Assembly: GCA_910577555.1 (NCBI GenBank)
Contig: CAJTLF010000001.1
Coordinates: 1-64,000, forward strand
DNA length: 64,000 nt
Direction: 5' to 3'
Source of the DNA: an uncultured Christensenella sp.
GTDB taxonomy: Bacteria; Bacillota; Clostridia; Christensenellales; Borkfalkiaceae
The position numbers and the translations under genes are program-made. Under the pieces are notes generated by a model. That model ran no database searches. It was given only the letters and a program-made list of their open reading frames with translations, and was not told where the DNA came from. Shown here in pieces: positions 7,954 to 19,600 of this stretch. Position 1 is the stretch's first letter; every line of letters starts with the position of its first letter.

Positions 7954-10900
7954 TCTCTGTATCTCCTTACGGCAAAAATTATAACCACTACGGCAAGCAC
8001 GCACAGAATAGACGCAAGCACCGTATCAACCGTTAAAAGTAAGGCGTCGTAAGCGGGCGTTATAGTGAACGCATACTCCGCGTGCAAGGTTTCAAACCCG
8101 TCCAGGGTGACCGTGGCGTACATTATATACGACCCTTCGGTGGTGGGCTTGGAATCGAGCATTACGCCGTCAGCCGTGGCGTAGGTGTACACCACTTCGC
8201 CGTACATTGCCTTGCCGGCGGGCGCGTTGGGCGCGAACTCTTCGGACCAGTCCTGTATAACGGGTATATCAAGCCACTGGTTGACCGAGAGCGAAACCTT
8301 GAAATCTATGTAAGCCACCAAATCTTCGCACCACTCCGCCTTGGCGGTTACTTTTAAAGTATATTCGCCCTGCTCGGTGATACAACCCGAAGTGAACGGC
8401 TGATAGTATGAATCGTTCAGCTCGCGCTGTTTGAACTCGTAAGTTATAGTACCCTTTATGAGCGTTTCCGCAACGGGCACGCTCGCCGCGCCGCCCAGCG
8501 ACCAGTCGTTGAGATTGGGCGCGACCGACCACTTGTTGGGGCGGGGAATTATTCTGAAAGGCACGTCGGCTTCGAGAGTATCTTCCGTATAGTCGCCGAA
8601 TACCGATTTTACGTGAAGCATATATTCGCCGGGAGCTTCGGGCTTGCCGTCAAGCAGTTCGCCCCGCGTATATTTGCCGTTTTCGATAATTACAGTCCAG
8701 TACGTGTACTCTACCGAAGTATATCTCACGCCGTTGCCAACGGGTTCTACGCCGTCGCCTTCGCCCGCGAGCCAGTTGCCTATTGCGGGAACTACTTCCC
8801 ACGTGTTGGCGGGGCGGTTGGTACTGCCCTTGAACACCTGAACGCTCTGCTCGAAGGTCATTCCGTTATACTTGCCGCTTTCGCCCGCCACCGTTACCGT
8901 GAACGAGTACCAGCCCGCGGGGGTTGCGTCCAGAATATTGTCCGAAAGCAGCTTGGTTTCGCCCGTTGCCGCAATATACTTGGCACTGTAATAAGTTTTT
9001 CCGTCGTCCTTGCTGATAAAGGTTATGGTTGCGTCGCCGTACTTTGCCGCCGCCGTCGGGGTCTGACCGGGGTCGTTTTTATCCCTGTCGTTTACCGACC
9101 ACGCGACCACGGACGGGAACTTAGTCCATTCGTTCACAGCCTGAGTTACGGTGAAGCTGAAGGTAGCCTCGAACGCCTTGTAATTTTCGGTCTGCGCGAC
9201 GCTTACCTTATAGCGGTAGCTGCCCGCGATAAGCGCGTTAAGTTTAGTGCGCGCGCCTTCTTCCGTAACCCTGCCCTGCGAGTCGGAAGTGAACTTTATC
9301 TCTTCCGTTCCGTTATACACGGTATAGGATATTTCGCCGCCCGATTTTGCTTGGGCGTAGAAAAGATTGGTATTGTGGTCGAAACCGTTCCAGAACCAGC
9401 CCGACGCGTTGGGATGTTCTTGCCAGTTGGTGTTTTCCGCGCGCTCGACGGTAAATTCCGCCGTCGCCGTAAGGGGCGCGTAATTGCCCGTTTTGGGCAC
9501 GCTTGCAACCACCTTATATCTGCCCGCGACGCCGAAAGAAGTTACTTCCGTTTCTCCGTCGTCCGTGACGCGGTAATAGGTAAAGGTGAGCTTATCGTTG
9601 CCGTGTTTTGCGACTGCTACGGGTGAATTGGGTTCTCTGCCGTATTCCCAGCCGCTTATCGAAAGGCTCGTGAGCCACTCGTTGCCGACGGCTGTTACTT
9701 CGAACGCCGACGGGGTCTGCTCCGCCGCGAGATAGTTTACGCTTTCCACGACTACGGCTTTTACCGTATATTCGCCCGAATTCAGCTTTGCAAGCTCGTT
9801 CAAAAGAGCCGCCGTACCCACCAGCTCACCGCCCGCGCCGCAGACGAGATTTTGCGTTATTACCGTCGCGCCGTCCGCGTCGAGCACGGTTACCGTAACG
9901 GTATCGCCCGTGGTCTTGTGGCTGAGTACGGGCAAGGTGAGAATTTCCTGCGCGAGCGGCGAATAATCGTTCCACTGCCAACCGCTTACGGAAAGGGGAG
10001 TTTTAAAGCCGTTTTTAGCTTTTTCTATATTTAAGCTAACCGACTTGACGAGCTGGTTATAGTCGTTCGTTTCGGCAACCGCCGCCCTTAGCGTATACTT
10101 GCCCGCGTTCTTGCCGGCGAGTGCGGAAAGGGTTACGGGTTCGCCGTCGAGCGTGTAGACGGGCGCGCCCGTCCGGGGAATAAACTCGATTGCGGGATTA
10201 TCCGCCGCGCCGTAAGTCCAGTTGATTTCGTCGGGAGATTTTACCCAGCCGTTGTCCGCCCTGTCTACCGTAAGCACGGTCATACCCGAAAGGTCGTTGT
10301 AGTCGTCCGCGCTGACCGTTACCGATACGAGATATACGCCCGCGCCGCGGCGTTCGGTAAGAAGATAAGTTTTAAGCGCGTCGCCGCTTGAAAAGCTCTT
10401 TTCTTCCTGCGTCTTGTTGTCCGCCGAAGTGTAGTTTACGGTGAACGAGTAATTTGCGCCGCTCTTGGTCACGGCGGGAACGGTGAAAGGTTTTTCCGTA
10501 CTGCCGTAAACCCATTGCGCGGTTGCGGCGGGGCGGGTTGCCCACGCGAACGCCGCGCGGTTTACCGTTATAAGCACGGTTTTAGCAAGCCCCGTATAGT
10601 TTTCGTCGCCCTGAACGGTGATTTCAAGGTTGTAAGACCCCGAGTGCAACGCCCTGATATCCGAAATACTAACGGTCTTGCCGTCGAGCGTGAGCTTTAT
10701 TTCACCCTTCTTCGCCGCGGCGTTTTCCAGAGTGGTTATATCAACCGTGCCGTCGTAAGTCCAACCGTAAGAGCTTTTAGGCTCGCTTGCCCAACCGTTT
10801 GCAAATTGACTTATACCGAAGTATATCGCGTGGGTAACGGCGTTGTAGTTATCCGTTGCCGCCGCGTTGGTTTCGTAAAGATAGTTGCCTGCGTTTACGG

Positions 10901-13900
10901 GCTGTTCGTCAAACCCTTCGCCAACCTTTATCCAGCTTGCGCCGCTCTGCCTTACGGCGAAGTACTTGCCAACCACCGCGGGATTTTCGTGCAACGCCAC
11001 GCCCGCCGTTACGGTTTTTGCGGCGTCGCCGTAAGTCCAGCCGTCCGCATCCGCTATGGACGGCGTTATCTGCCAGCCGTTTTCGGCTTTCAAAACCTTG
11101 AATATTATTTCGCTTTCTGCGGCGATATAGTTTTCGTTGCCCGCGTTCGCCGTGTCTGCGGCGGTTACGGTAAGCTTATAGTCGCCCGCGCCGAGCGGTT
11201 TTAACGCCGCGGCAAGTCCGTCGAAGGCAAGACCCGTTTTACCCGCTACGGGGTCGTACGAGTTGGGGTTAGACGGATTACGCTTGCTTACCGAATATAC
11301 GGGAGTGCCGAAGGTTGCGTTGCCCGCGGTAAGAGTGAAATCGTGAGAGCCGTAGACGAAGTCCGAAAGATACGGGGCGGAAAGCCACGGGTTTGCGGTA
11401 GCCTGAGTTACCCTGAAGGATATGCGCGCGCTCAACGCCTTGTAGTTATCCGTTCCGTCGAACGAGGCGAGCAGCCAATAAGTGCCGCAGTTCAAGCCGT
11501 TGAGATACTCTTCCACTTCCGCTATATCGTTAAAATATTTGCCGTCGGCGGGAGTTTCGCCGCTCTTGGGCATCTCGGTAAACAGTCCGTAGCTTACGAC
11601 CGCGCCTTCCGCAGAGTATTGCGGTACGCCCGCGACGAAGTTTACGCTTGCCGAAAAGCCCTTATACTGCCAGCCCGTGATGCTGGGCGACGCCGTCCAG
11701 GAGTTGTTCGCCTGTAAAACTTCGAACCTGAAAAACGACGGTTTTATTTCGTTGAAGTTTTCCGCGCCGTCGTAGCCCGACCTGAGAAAGTATACTCCCC
11801 TGCCGAGAGCGGCGAACTTTTGAGCCACGCCGTCGTCAACGAGTCCGTCCGCGCCGAGAGTGAACTCGTCTATTAAAAGCGTAGTTCCGTCCTCCGCGAA
11901 CACGGCGAATTTTACGCTGTTGCCTTCAACGGTATATCGCGGGGTAGCCATTATTTTATTGACCGTCTTATCGTAGCCGTTCCACGACCAGTAAACGACG
12001 TTGGGGGTTACCGCCCAGCCGTTGGACGCGGGGGTTATCGAAAATTCGAAAGACTGCTCCCCGTCCGATATGCCTTCGTAATTTGCGCCCGTGGGCACGC
12101 TTGCCGTCAAACGGTAATTGCCCGCGGACTGTGCGGCGAGTATTTCCGCAACCGACTGCGGCATTATCGGATTGCCGCCTTCGTCACGTTCGAGAGTGAA
12201 CGGCTCGGTTATTTTTACGTATCCGCCCGGCTCGTGCTTATAGATTGTAAACGCGACGGTATCCACGCCGTAAGCGGGCACGGCAGTCATAACGTTTGAT
12301 TGCGCCGAGAAAGAGTTCCACGTCCACGGTGCGATTCTGGGCGAAGTAGTCCAGCCGTTGCGCGCGGGTTTTATTTCGTAAGTGAATATATAATTTGCGG
12401 CGTTAGCGGGGTCTATCCCGTCCGCGCCCGCCTGCCAGCGGTAAAGATTGGCGTTGAGCGAGTGCAGAATTATTTTATGTCCGACGGGTTTAAATTCTTC
12501 GCCGTCGGCAACACGCGCCGTAGTATAGTCGTCGTCCGCGTCCCACGCGACCGAATAGAAGTCGTTGCCGGTAACCGCGGGAGTTACGCGCGAACCCGTG
12601 TAGTACAGATTTTCGGTGGAAATTTCGGGAACGGTCAATTCCCTGTAAATTATCACGGTAAAGCGGTGGGCGTTCTTATCGCCGTCGTCCGACGCGTTTA
12701 CGAGTTGCCTGTAAGACGGCGCGGAAAACTGATAATATACGGTATATTCGCCCACTTCGCGGAGATAAGAACTGGTTGCAAAGTAGCTTTCGTTTTTATA
12801 TTCGTTGGACTGCATGCGGTAAAGGTTATACGACAGCGAGAAGCCGCCGTACAGCCCGTCGTACTCGGTCTGCGCCCACACTCCGTTGCGGTCTACCACC
12901 CAGCTTTGGTCGGCGAGCAGGGCGTTCAAGGCGTCGAACTGCGCCTGACTGCGCCCGTCTTTATCCTTCAAAGCGTCGTAACCGCCGTCCCATATATGCA
13001 CGGGCTGGTTTTGGGGCAGTAGCGAAGTATCGTATTTATATTCGAACACGCCCGCCAAAGCCGAAGTTATCGCGGAAATCTGTTCCGCCGTGTATTCGCG
13101 CGGGGTTACGGTGAACCCGTAAGTGCGCTCGATTGCGGGGTAAGTCGCGCCTTCTTCGGAAATGCTGTCAACGGCTATTTTAAGCACGTACTCGCCCGCG
13201 GGCATAGAGCCGTTGAGATAGGTCTGGAATACGTCGTTGCCCGAGCCGTCCACTACGGACGCGCCGTCCGCGCCGCTCAGTATAACGCCGTTTCTGGAAA
13301 GGGTGAATTTAATCGCCGATTGGTCGCCGTGGCGGAGCTTGGGAGTGTCGAAGGTTATATCGCTGCCGTAAACCCAGCTGTCGTATTCGGAAAATACGAA
13401 CTCGGGAGCGTTGTCGTCGGGAGTGGCGTCGCCGGGGATGAGCCAGTTGGTTACCCCCACTATATACCACGTTTTAGTGACGCTTGCGGTTGAACCGTTG
13501 GTCAACGTAACCCTTACGCCGTACTCCGAGTCGTAGCCCGCGGCTTTAAATTCGTAATCGTTTTCGTTGATAAGGCGCAGAACGGCGGTCGCGTCGTAAA
13601 CGCCTTCTTCTTCGGCGGTGACGCGTCCCGTATACGCCGAAATTTCATACAGCTTGCTCGCCGCGGTGGACTGCTGAACGCCGACGGTTACCAATCTGTT
13701 CTGACGGTAACGGGCGTAAGATTCGCTCACTTTGGTGGGCGCGTGTCCTTCGTACTGCGGCTCGAGATACACTTTCGAACCCTGAACGTAAAGACTGCCG
13801 CTGCGCAGGGATTGATTTTCCTGCACGGTTGCCCCGTCGATAGTGGTTGATACCACGCCCCAGACGAGAGAGCGGCTTTCACTGCTGAGCGCTACTTCCG

Positions 13901-16226
13901 CTCTGGAAATTTTAGCCGTAGTCTGCACGGAAGTGGATTCCCCCGCCCATACGCCCCACTTTTCGTTCAGCGATACCGTTATAGCGTAAGTTCCCGCACG
14001 GTGCAAAGTACCCGTAACCGCGTCCGTTTCCTGCGGCTCGCCGCCGAGAGTATCGGAGTATACGGCTTTTACCGTGAAGTCGCCGTCCTTGGTCACGTTG
14101 AGACCCGTTACCTGTGAAAAAGTGTAGTTTTTACTTTCGTCGAACGTGGCTTCGAACGGTGAAAGCACGGGAATATCGACCTTTTTAGCGTAATATTCGA
14201 GCTTTGCCGCAGAGCCGCCCAAAGCGTTTTTCACGCCGCCGTCTATTTTGGCAAAGTCGGCGGGCTCGTTGAATTTATTACTGCCGTCCGCGTTGGCTTT
14301 AAACCAGTTCGTAGACTTGTATATATTGCCCACGCCGTCTATATCGTTTACGTTGGGCAAGGTTTTTTCCTTTTCGTTCTCGACCCAGATATTTGTCTGC
14401 GGGTCTTTGGAATAGCCGTAGCCCATACCCGCCACCTTTTCGGCGGTTACCGAGCCTATGAGCCGCTGTTCTTCCGAATTGTCCAGAGCGTGGAAGGTTA
14501 CGGGCAGAAGATAGGTGTAAATAACTTCGCCCGTGGCGTTGGTATAAGTTAAACGGTTGCCCGAGTTGCTTTCGTAATCGGCGCGGTTGCGGTAAATGAA
14601 CCTTACCGTATTACTGCCCGTAGAGTAGCCCTTGAAAGCGGCTATGCCGCAGTCAATCGTTTTCTTTCCGGACGGCATATAAACGGTGGTGCTGAAAGGA
14701 CAGCCGTCGAAGTTGGACGCGTTGAACGAGAAGAACGCGTTAGAGCCTATGCCTATAAGGTTTTCGCCCAGTACCACGCTGGAAATGCGCGACCACGAGA
14801 AAGCTTCGTTTCCGACGTAAACAATCGCGTCCGAAAGCTTTAAGTACGGCGCCCACAATCCCTGAAACGCGCTCGCACCTATGGAGTATTGCGTTATCGT
14901 ATCGCTTATCCCGTTGACGACGGGGTTGCCGTTACTATCTATATAGTCGTAGCTTTTGCCGTCCGCCCACTCGTCGCGGGAGCTTAAAGTTATATCGTCG
15001 CCGTCTATCACGAGCTTGCCGTAAATGCCCGTGGTATAGACGGTATTCCATCTTTGGGTGGCGTCCGAAACGCTTTCGGGAAATTTAAAAAGTTTTTTCA
15101 CGGAAGTGCCGTCGTCGCTGTCCGCCCAACGGTGTTCTATGGGGTCGGCAAAGCCAACCAGATACCATTCGTTCTTTACGTAGTTTACCTTGTCGGTAAG
15201 ACTGCCCGTGCGCATGGTGTTTTTACAGAAAACGAAACCGTTTTCGTCGCGCACCATATTGGATACTCCGACGCCCTTTTTATAATAATGGAGCGCGTAA
15301 CGGAAGTGCGCGGAATAGTCTACGGAAGTATGGTTTTCTATTTCCGCCAACTTGAACGAGCTTGCAAAGGCTTCGTTCCCCATTTCCTTTAACGCGGCGG
15401 GAATGGTAAAACGAACGAGACCCGTATCCTTGAAAGCGGCGGAGCTTATTTCCGTAACCGCGTCGCCCAGAGCTACGTCGAAGAGCATGGTACAGCCTTC
15501 GAACGCGCTCGCGCCTACCGTCACGAGATTGGACGGGAATACCGCGCGGTATAATTTAGACGCGCCCTTGAATGCGTTAGTTCCTATAACGGACGCAACC
15601 GCCGTTGCCGATGCGGTGACTTTACAGTCGAAAGTGCGCAAGCCCGAACAGTTGTTGAAAGCGTTCGCGCCTATGGTTATGCCGCCGTCGGTGGTGAACT
15701 CGACGCTCTGAAGTCCGCCCGAAGAAATTGCCGCCTGCGAGTAATTGCCGTAAAACGCATAATCGCCTATAGTCTGGTGCAAGCCGTTAGCGGGGAAGGT
15801 TATACTTTTTAAGGAAGTGCCGTTGCCGCCGAACCAGGGCAAGGACGAGCTGCAGCCCGTTATTTCTTTGAACATACTGCCGTTTTCAAAGGAAATGCTG
15901 ACGATGCGGCGGGCGGAAAGTGTAAAGCCTTCGGTAAGACCCGCGCCCGGTTTTATGGTTACAACGCTTTTGGGGATTACGAGATGCAGGTCGCCGCCGG
16001 TCGTCCAGCGGGCGTCCGATACGGTGCCGACGAGTATCGTTTTGGCAGTATCTTCGAATTGCAACATTTCTTCCGCCTGACGCGCGTCGATTACGGTTAT
16101 ATTCCGGCTTTCGGCAACTGCGGTCTTTTCACCGCGGGGAAAGGATAAAAATATCGCAAGACAAAAACTGACGGCACATACTACCGCCATACAAAAAACG
16201 ATTAAATTAATTCTTTTCTTCTTCAT
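7947..16226 (-). CDS. Giant BspA-like surface protein with about 15 tandem Ig-like modules
   Basis: This 2,759-residue protein starts with a signal peptide, followed by BspA/LRR_5 leucine-rich repeats (roughly residues 80-340 and 430-560; repeated GxxAFxxC/Ixx units). The remainder is a string of beta-rich modules. About 15 of them open with a recognisable block of the form N-x-W-x-x-x-P-x-x-x-x-W (for example NGWAVTPNVVYWSWNG, NSWTASPSITGWQYKG, NKWSVAPNLNDWSLGG) spaced about 85-110 residues apart. A C-terminal transmembrane helix and a short basic tail end the protein, so it is probably membrane-anchored and projects through the wall. BspA-like proteins are adhesins or ligand-binding proteins; the ligand here is unknown. 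AAGGGGG precedes the ATG. First gene of a three-gene operon. Confidence 0.85.
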   Translation of the reverse strand: MKKKRINLIVFCMAVVCAVSFCLAIFLSFPRGEKTAVAESRNITVIDARQAEEMLQFEDTAKTILVGTVSDARWTTGGDLHLVIPKSVVTIKPGAGLTEGFTLSARRIVSISFENGSMFKEITGCSSSLPWFGGNGTSLKSITFPANGLHQTIGDYAFYGNYSQAAISSGGLQSVEFTTDGGITIGANAFNNCSGLRTFDCKVTASATAVASVIGTNAFKGASKLYRAVFPSNLVTVGASAFEGCTMLFDVALGDAVTEISSAAFKDTGLVRFTIPAALKEMGNEAFASSFKLAEIENHTSVDYSAHFRYALHYYKKGVGVSNMVRDENGFVFCKNTMRTGSLTDKVNYVKNEWYLVGFADPIEHRWADSDDGTSVKKLFKFPESVSDATQRWNTVYTTGIYGKLVIDGDDITLSSRDEWADGKSYDYIDSNGNPVVNGISDTITQYSIGASAFQGLWAPYLKLSDAIVYVGNEAFSWSRISSVVLGENLIGIGSNAFFSFNASNFDGCPFSTTVYMPSGKKTIDCGIAAFKGYSTGSNTVRFIYRNRADYESNSGNRLTYTNATGEVIYTYLLPVTFHALDNSEEQRLIGSVTAEKVAGMGYGYSKDPQTNIWVENEKEKTLPNVNDIDGVGNIYKSTNWFKANADGSNKFNEPADFAKIDGGVKNALGGSAAKLEYYAKKVDIPVLSPFEATFDESKNYTFSQVTGLNVTKDGDFTVKAVYSDTLGGEPQETDAVTGTLHRAGTYAITVSLNEKWGVWAGESTSVQTTAKISRAEVALSSESRSLVWGVVSTTIDGATVQENQSLRSGSLYVQGSKVYLEPQYEGHAPTKVSESYARYRQNRLVTVGVQQSTAASKLYEISAYTGRVTAEEEGVYDATAVLRLINENDYEFKAAGYDSEYGVRVTLTNGSTASVTKTWYIVGVTNWLIPGDATPDDNAPEFVFSEYDSWVYGSDITFDTPKLRHGDQSAIKFTLSRNGVILSGADGASVVDGSGNDVFQTYLNGSMPAGEYVLKIAVDSISEEGATYPAIERTYGFTVTPREYTAEQISAITSALAGVFEYKYDTSLLPQNQPVHIWDGGYDALKDKDGRSQAQFDALNALLADQSWVVDRNGVWAQTEYDGLYGGFSLSYNLYRMQSNEYKNESYFATSSYLREVGEYTVYYQFSAPSYRQLVNASDDGDKNAHRFTVIIYRELTVPEISTENLYYTGSRVTPAVTGNDFYSVAWDADDDYTTARVADGEEFKPVGHKIILHSLNANLYRWQAGADGIDPANAANYIFTYEIKPARNGWTTSPRIAPWTWNSFSAQSNVMTAVPAYGVDTVAFTIYKHEPGGYVKITEPFTLERDEGGNPIMPQSVAEILAAQSAGNYRLTASVPTGANYEGISDGEQSFEFSITPASNGWAVTPNVVYWSWNGYDKTVNKIMATPRYTVEGNSVKFAVFAEDGTTLLIDEFTLGADGLVDDGVAQKFAALGRGVYFLRSGYDGAENFNEIKPSFFRFEVLQANNSWTASPSITGWQYKGFSASVNFVAGVPQYSAEGAVVSYGLFTEMPKSGETPADGKYFNDIAEVEEYLNGLNCGTYWLLASFDGTDNYKALSARISFRVTQATANPWLSAPYLSDFVYGSHDFTLTAGNATFGTPVYSVSKRNPSNPNSYDPVAGKTGLAFDGLAAALKPLGAGDYKLTVTAADTANAGNENYIAAESEIIFKVLKAENGWQITPSIADADGWTYGDAAKTVTAGVALHENPAVVGKYFAVRQSGASWIKVGEGFDEQPVNAGNYLYETNAAATDNYNAVTHAIYFGISQFANGWASEPKSSYGWTYDGTVDITTLENAAAKKGEIKLTLDGKTVSISDIRALHSGSYNLEITVQGDENYTGLAKTVLITVNRAAFAWATRPAATAQWVYGSTEKPFTVPAVTKSGANYSFTVNYTSADNKTQEEKSFSSGDALKTYLLTERRGAGVYLVSVTVSADDYNDLSGMTVLTVDRADNGWVKSPDEINWTYGAADNPAIEFIPRTGAPVYTLDGEPVTLSALAGKNAGKYTLRAAVAETNDYNQLVKSVSLNIEKAKNGFKTPLSVSGWQWNDYSPLAQEILTLPVLSHKTTGDTVTVTVLDADGATVITQNLVCGAGGELVGTAALLNELAKLNSGEYTVKAVVVESVNYLAAEQTPSAFEVTAVGNEWLTSLSISGWEYGREPNSPVAVAKHGNDKLTFTYYRVTDDGETEVTSFGVAGRYKVVASVPKTGNYAPLTATAEFTVERAENTNWQEHPNASGWFWNGFDHNTNLFYAQAKSGGEISYTVYNGTEEIKFTSDSQGRVTEEGARTKLNALIAGSYRYKVSVAQTENYKAFEATFSFTVTQAVNEWTKFPSVVAWSVNDRDKNDPGQTPTAAAKYGDATITFISKDDGKTYYSAKYIAATGETKLLSDNILDATPAGWYSFTVTVAGESGKYNGMTFEQSVQVFKGSTNRPANTWEVVPAIGNWLAGEGDGVEPVGNGVRYTSVEYTYWTVIIENGKYTRGELLDGKPEAPGEYMLHVKSVFGDYTEDTLEADVPFRIIPRPNKWSVAPNLNDWSLGGAASVPVAETLIKGTITYEFKQRELNDSYYQPFTSGCITEQGEYTLKVTAKAEWCEDLVAYIDFKVSLSVNQWLDIPVIQDWSEEFAPNAPAGKAMYGEVVYTYATADGVMLDSKPTTEGSYIMYATVTLDGFETLHAEYAFTITPAYDALLLTVDTVLASILCVLAVVVIIFAVRRYREC

Positions 16227-16369
16227 CTCTGCCCCCTTGAAATACTATAAAAGCAAAACCGCAGACTACGGTTGCAATCGAATGGTCGTAATCCGCGGTA
16301 ATATATGAGTTATCAACGAATTTCGTAAAAGCCGACTCGTTTATCCTATAGATATTACTTTACATTTTA

Positions 16370-16398
16370 ATTATATACCCCACCCCCGATTTTGTCAA
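16370..16398 (-). promoter_or_regulatory. Consensus promoter of the giant surface-protein operon
   Basis: Minus-strand TTGACA (16393-16398) and TATAAT (16370-16375) separated by 17 bp: a full consensus sigma-70/sigma-A promoter. The transcript would have a leader of roughly 135 nt. Confidence 0.85.
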
Positions 16399-16556
16399 GA
16401 AAATTAGCGACAAAAACACAAAAAGTACCCCTTTTTTCGACAAACGGGGCGCAAAAGCGACTATTTTTTACATATTTTGACAAACGAAATTTTTTTACTT
16501 TACGGGGTTATTCACAGCGCCGCGACGAACGGAGTTTTCAAGAGAGAAAAAATATA

Positions 16557-16587
16557 AAAGGTCTGCCGCATTTTACGGCAGACCTTT
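16557..16587 (-). terminator. Intrinsic terminator of the hydrolase/LRR operon
   Basis: A 12-bp perfect stem (16557-16568 and 16576-16587), 7-nt loop, followed on the minus strand by a T-rich run. Nearly the same hairpin occurs at 24537-24567, differing by one base in the stem. Confidence 0.85.
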
Positions 16588-16634
16588 CAAGCGTTTAAAA
16601 CATTTCAAAGGTTAAATTTATGAAATTTTTAATC

Positions 16635-19600
16635 TCATAAAAAAATTTCGTTGTAACCTATGTCTCTTCCATACAAACCGCCTCTACCGTCGCTACCGTT
16701 TTTGTTCGTGTCATTATTGCCGCCTATACCGCACTTTCCGCCGGCGCCGAAAGAACCGCACTCTCCTTGGTTGCCCCATTTTGATAAAGTTTCCCCATTA
16801 AACGTTGCGAAAGAAGCGTGATAATATAATCCGGTATTACCGCCGTCGCCACCGCGTCCACCGTTGCCGCCCTTACCGTTAGTACCCATTGCAGTATTGT
16901 TGCCGCCGTCGCCGCCGCGTCCACCGTTACCGCCACGACCGCCATCTCCGGCATCGCCGCACTCACCCATGTAAACTCTTATTATATTTTTATCGCCATT
17001 TATAGAACTTACTTCATAAGGCTTTCCGCACAATCCGCCACGTCCGCCACTGCCGCCCGTTCCACCGGTACCGCCTGTTCCGCCCGTTCCTGCCTGATTG
17101 AAAAATCCTGCATCGCCACCGCGACCGCCCATACCGCCGTCGCCGCCACGACCACCGGTACCACCGTTTCCACCGGCACCGCCGTAAATATTTATAGCCC
17201 CATAACCATAAACGTATAATTTTGCAACTTTAATAGAACTTGCCCCATTACCGCCGTCGCCACCGGGACCACCGTCGGAACCGCGACCGCCGGCATTTCC
17301 CAATTGGCATGCCGCGGTAGGTGCCGCACCGTCACTTCCTTTTCTGCCGTTACTGCCGTTACCACCGTTTGCACCGTTTCCGCCGTACAAATTTATAACG
17401 CCCTGTATACCCGTTTCAATTCTGAGCGTACAATTTTCAAAGCAAACAGCTTGTGCCGCATTTGGGCTTGAATTAGTAGCCTGGTCGCCACCAGCCAACG
17501 TGTTTACACCCAACGCATTTAACGTAATAGTATAATTACCGTTTTCACTCGTATAAAACACATTTTGACTGTAATTCGCCTTTATATTCACGTTATATAA
17601 ATTAATATTAACCGAATGACTTATTTCAAAACGCAAATTTTTGACTTGAACACCGGTTGAACTTTTAATATTTATAGTTTTTATGTCTGAAGGAACGTAT
17701 ATTGTTTGTGTATAACTAAAATCCGCATTAGTAATATCCATAATCGCTCTACTGGAAGATATGGATACTTCATAATCATATACAGAACAGTTAGTTCTAT
17801 AATTCAATAAAATTTCGTCAAGATTAACGACGAATTCCATACTAACAAGGCTCAGAGTTATATCACATTCGAATTTAACGTCGCCAAAGTAATTTAACGA
17901 AGTGAAGTCGAAATCATACTGCATTACGGAAGAAGTTAAAACCATCAACTCCATTCCGCTCGCAATGTCGTATGCCGCAACCCGTATGCCCGTTACACCG
18001 AAATCCGACGTATTCAAATCCGATTTGTTTTCCGCCGAAAGATGATATACAAGCCCGTTTTTATCGTCCGTCAAAGAAGCCGTAAATTCAACGGGATATA
18101 CGACGTTAAATACTGCCACGTATTCGTGATAAGCGCAAGTGACCCTTAAAATTATTTTACAATCTATAGGTGCGCTCTCGTTAATCTTCAACCAACCGTC
18201 CGAAGAAACAGACGCGTAAACGGAATGACCGTTGTAAGACATTACGTCATACTCCAAGTCGTAAGGTATACGAACTTTATTGCCGTTCACACTACCCGTT
18301 AACCCGACGCTATACTGCGCCCCCACGTATAAGTCGTTTATTACGAGTTCACCGTTCGCATCGATAACGTTTTTCTCTTCACCGTTACCGTCCAGTGCGC
18401 TTATAAGAATATTTTCATACTCATAGACGAAAATCAAAGTTAAAGTATCGTAATTATCGGAATTTATCGAAACGTAATAAGTATTTCCCGCTTCCAAATC
18501 GGGCAAATAAAACTCGCACTTCAAATCCGACGACGAACCGAGTTTCTGCAACTGAGAATGGGTTTCTCCGTCGATTAATTCACCCTGTATATCGTTCAAC
18601 GGGCTTTTTAAAATTCTAAGATTATAATTCCCGCTCGTCTGCGGAGTAAACGATAATAATTTCACGCCGTTCTGAACTAAAATGACCGAATTGTTTACGC
18701 CTTCGCTTACTTCGAGAGCCGTTTCATCCTTGTGGTTTGCAGGATTTGCATATTCCGTTACGAATGCAAACAATTCTTCCCCGTCGTCGGGCAAAATTTC
18801 ATAATAATAGATATCGTTGTTTATTAAACTTAGCGTGAAAGAATTTTTCCCGTTTAACCTGAATTCATTAATTTTTTGTAAGTCCACACCGTAAACTTTG
18901 ACGGTTACGCCCTGTTTACTCAAAACGTAAACCAAATAATCTTCGGAATACTTGGGAATAAATTTATACCAATGCTCGCCTTTAATTTGCGCACGGTTAT
19001 TAACATTAATCTGCGGCGGAGCAAACGATACGCAAACACCGTAATTTTCAGAAGATACAACTCTTAAATAATAAGTTGCACCCGCTTCCAAAACCGCGCT
19101 TGCCTGACCCGAAACTCCGTTTACGAGTAAATTAAAATTACCGTCGTATAAATCATACTGAGTGTTTTCCGCACAATCGACGGTGAATTTATAATTACCC
19201 GATTGCGCAGGAACGAATTTATAAAAACTGCCAACCGTAGCTTCCGCCGTTAAATGGGAATTGAGACTCAGCTCTTCGCATACTATTCCGATATTCAAAA
19301 CACCGTTTAACGCAGACGCACTGCCCGTAAATTCTATATAATATCTGTTGCCTTCCGTCAAAGTCAACACGGATTGGCTAACGCCGTTTACCGTAAACGC
19401 CGCATCGCAGTCAAACGAATACACGCCGCTCAGCTTAGGAATAAACAAGTAACTCGCCCCTTCGGTTATCTGCACTAAATTATCGTTCAGATAAACGCGC
19501 GCGGGATTAAAATACCACTCGAACGAAATTACGGACTTTGACTCTCCCGTAAATTCCACGACGTAAATTTTTCCGCTTTCCACAGCAAAATTCGTACTGT

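Larger units (their letters stand above)
16227..16634. other. Intergenic region between two giant surface-protein genes
   Basis: This 408-bp stretch has no convincing gene. It contains the consensus promoter of the gene to its left (16370-16398), a leader of about 137 nt for that gene, and the terminator of the gene to its right (16557-16587). Confidence 0.7.

Noticed and set aside
8613..9626. Long plus-strand open frame of 337 codons
   Set aside because: It lies wholly inside the giant surface-protein gene, has no ribosome site, and its composition is the reverse of the GC-skewed codons of that gene.
16700..17390. Short DNA repeats that look like a CRISPR or minisatellite
   Set aside because: They are in frame and encode the Gly-Gly-X tail of the hydrolase; spacing is irregular and there are no unique spacers of constant length.
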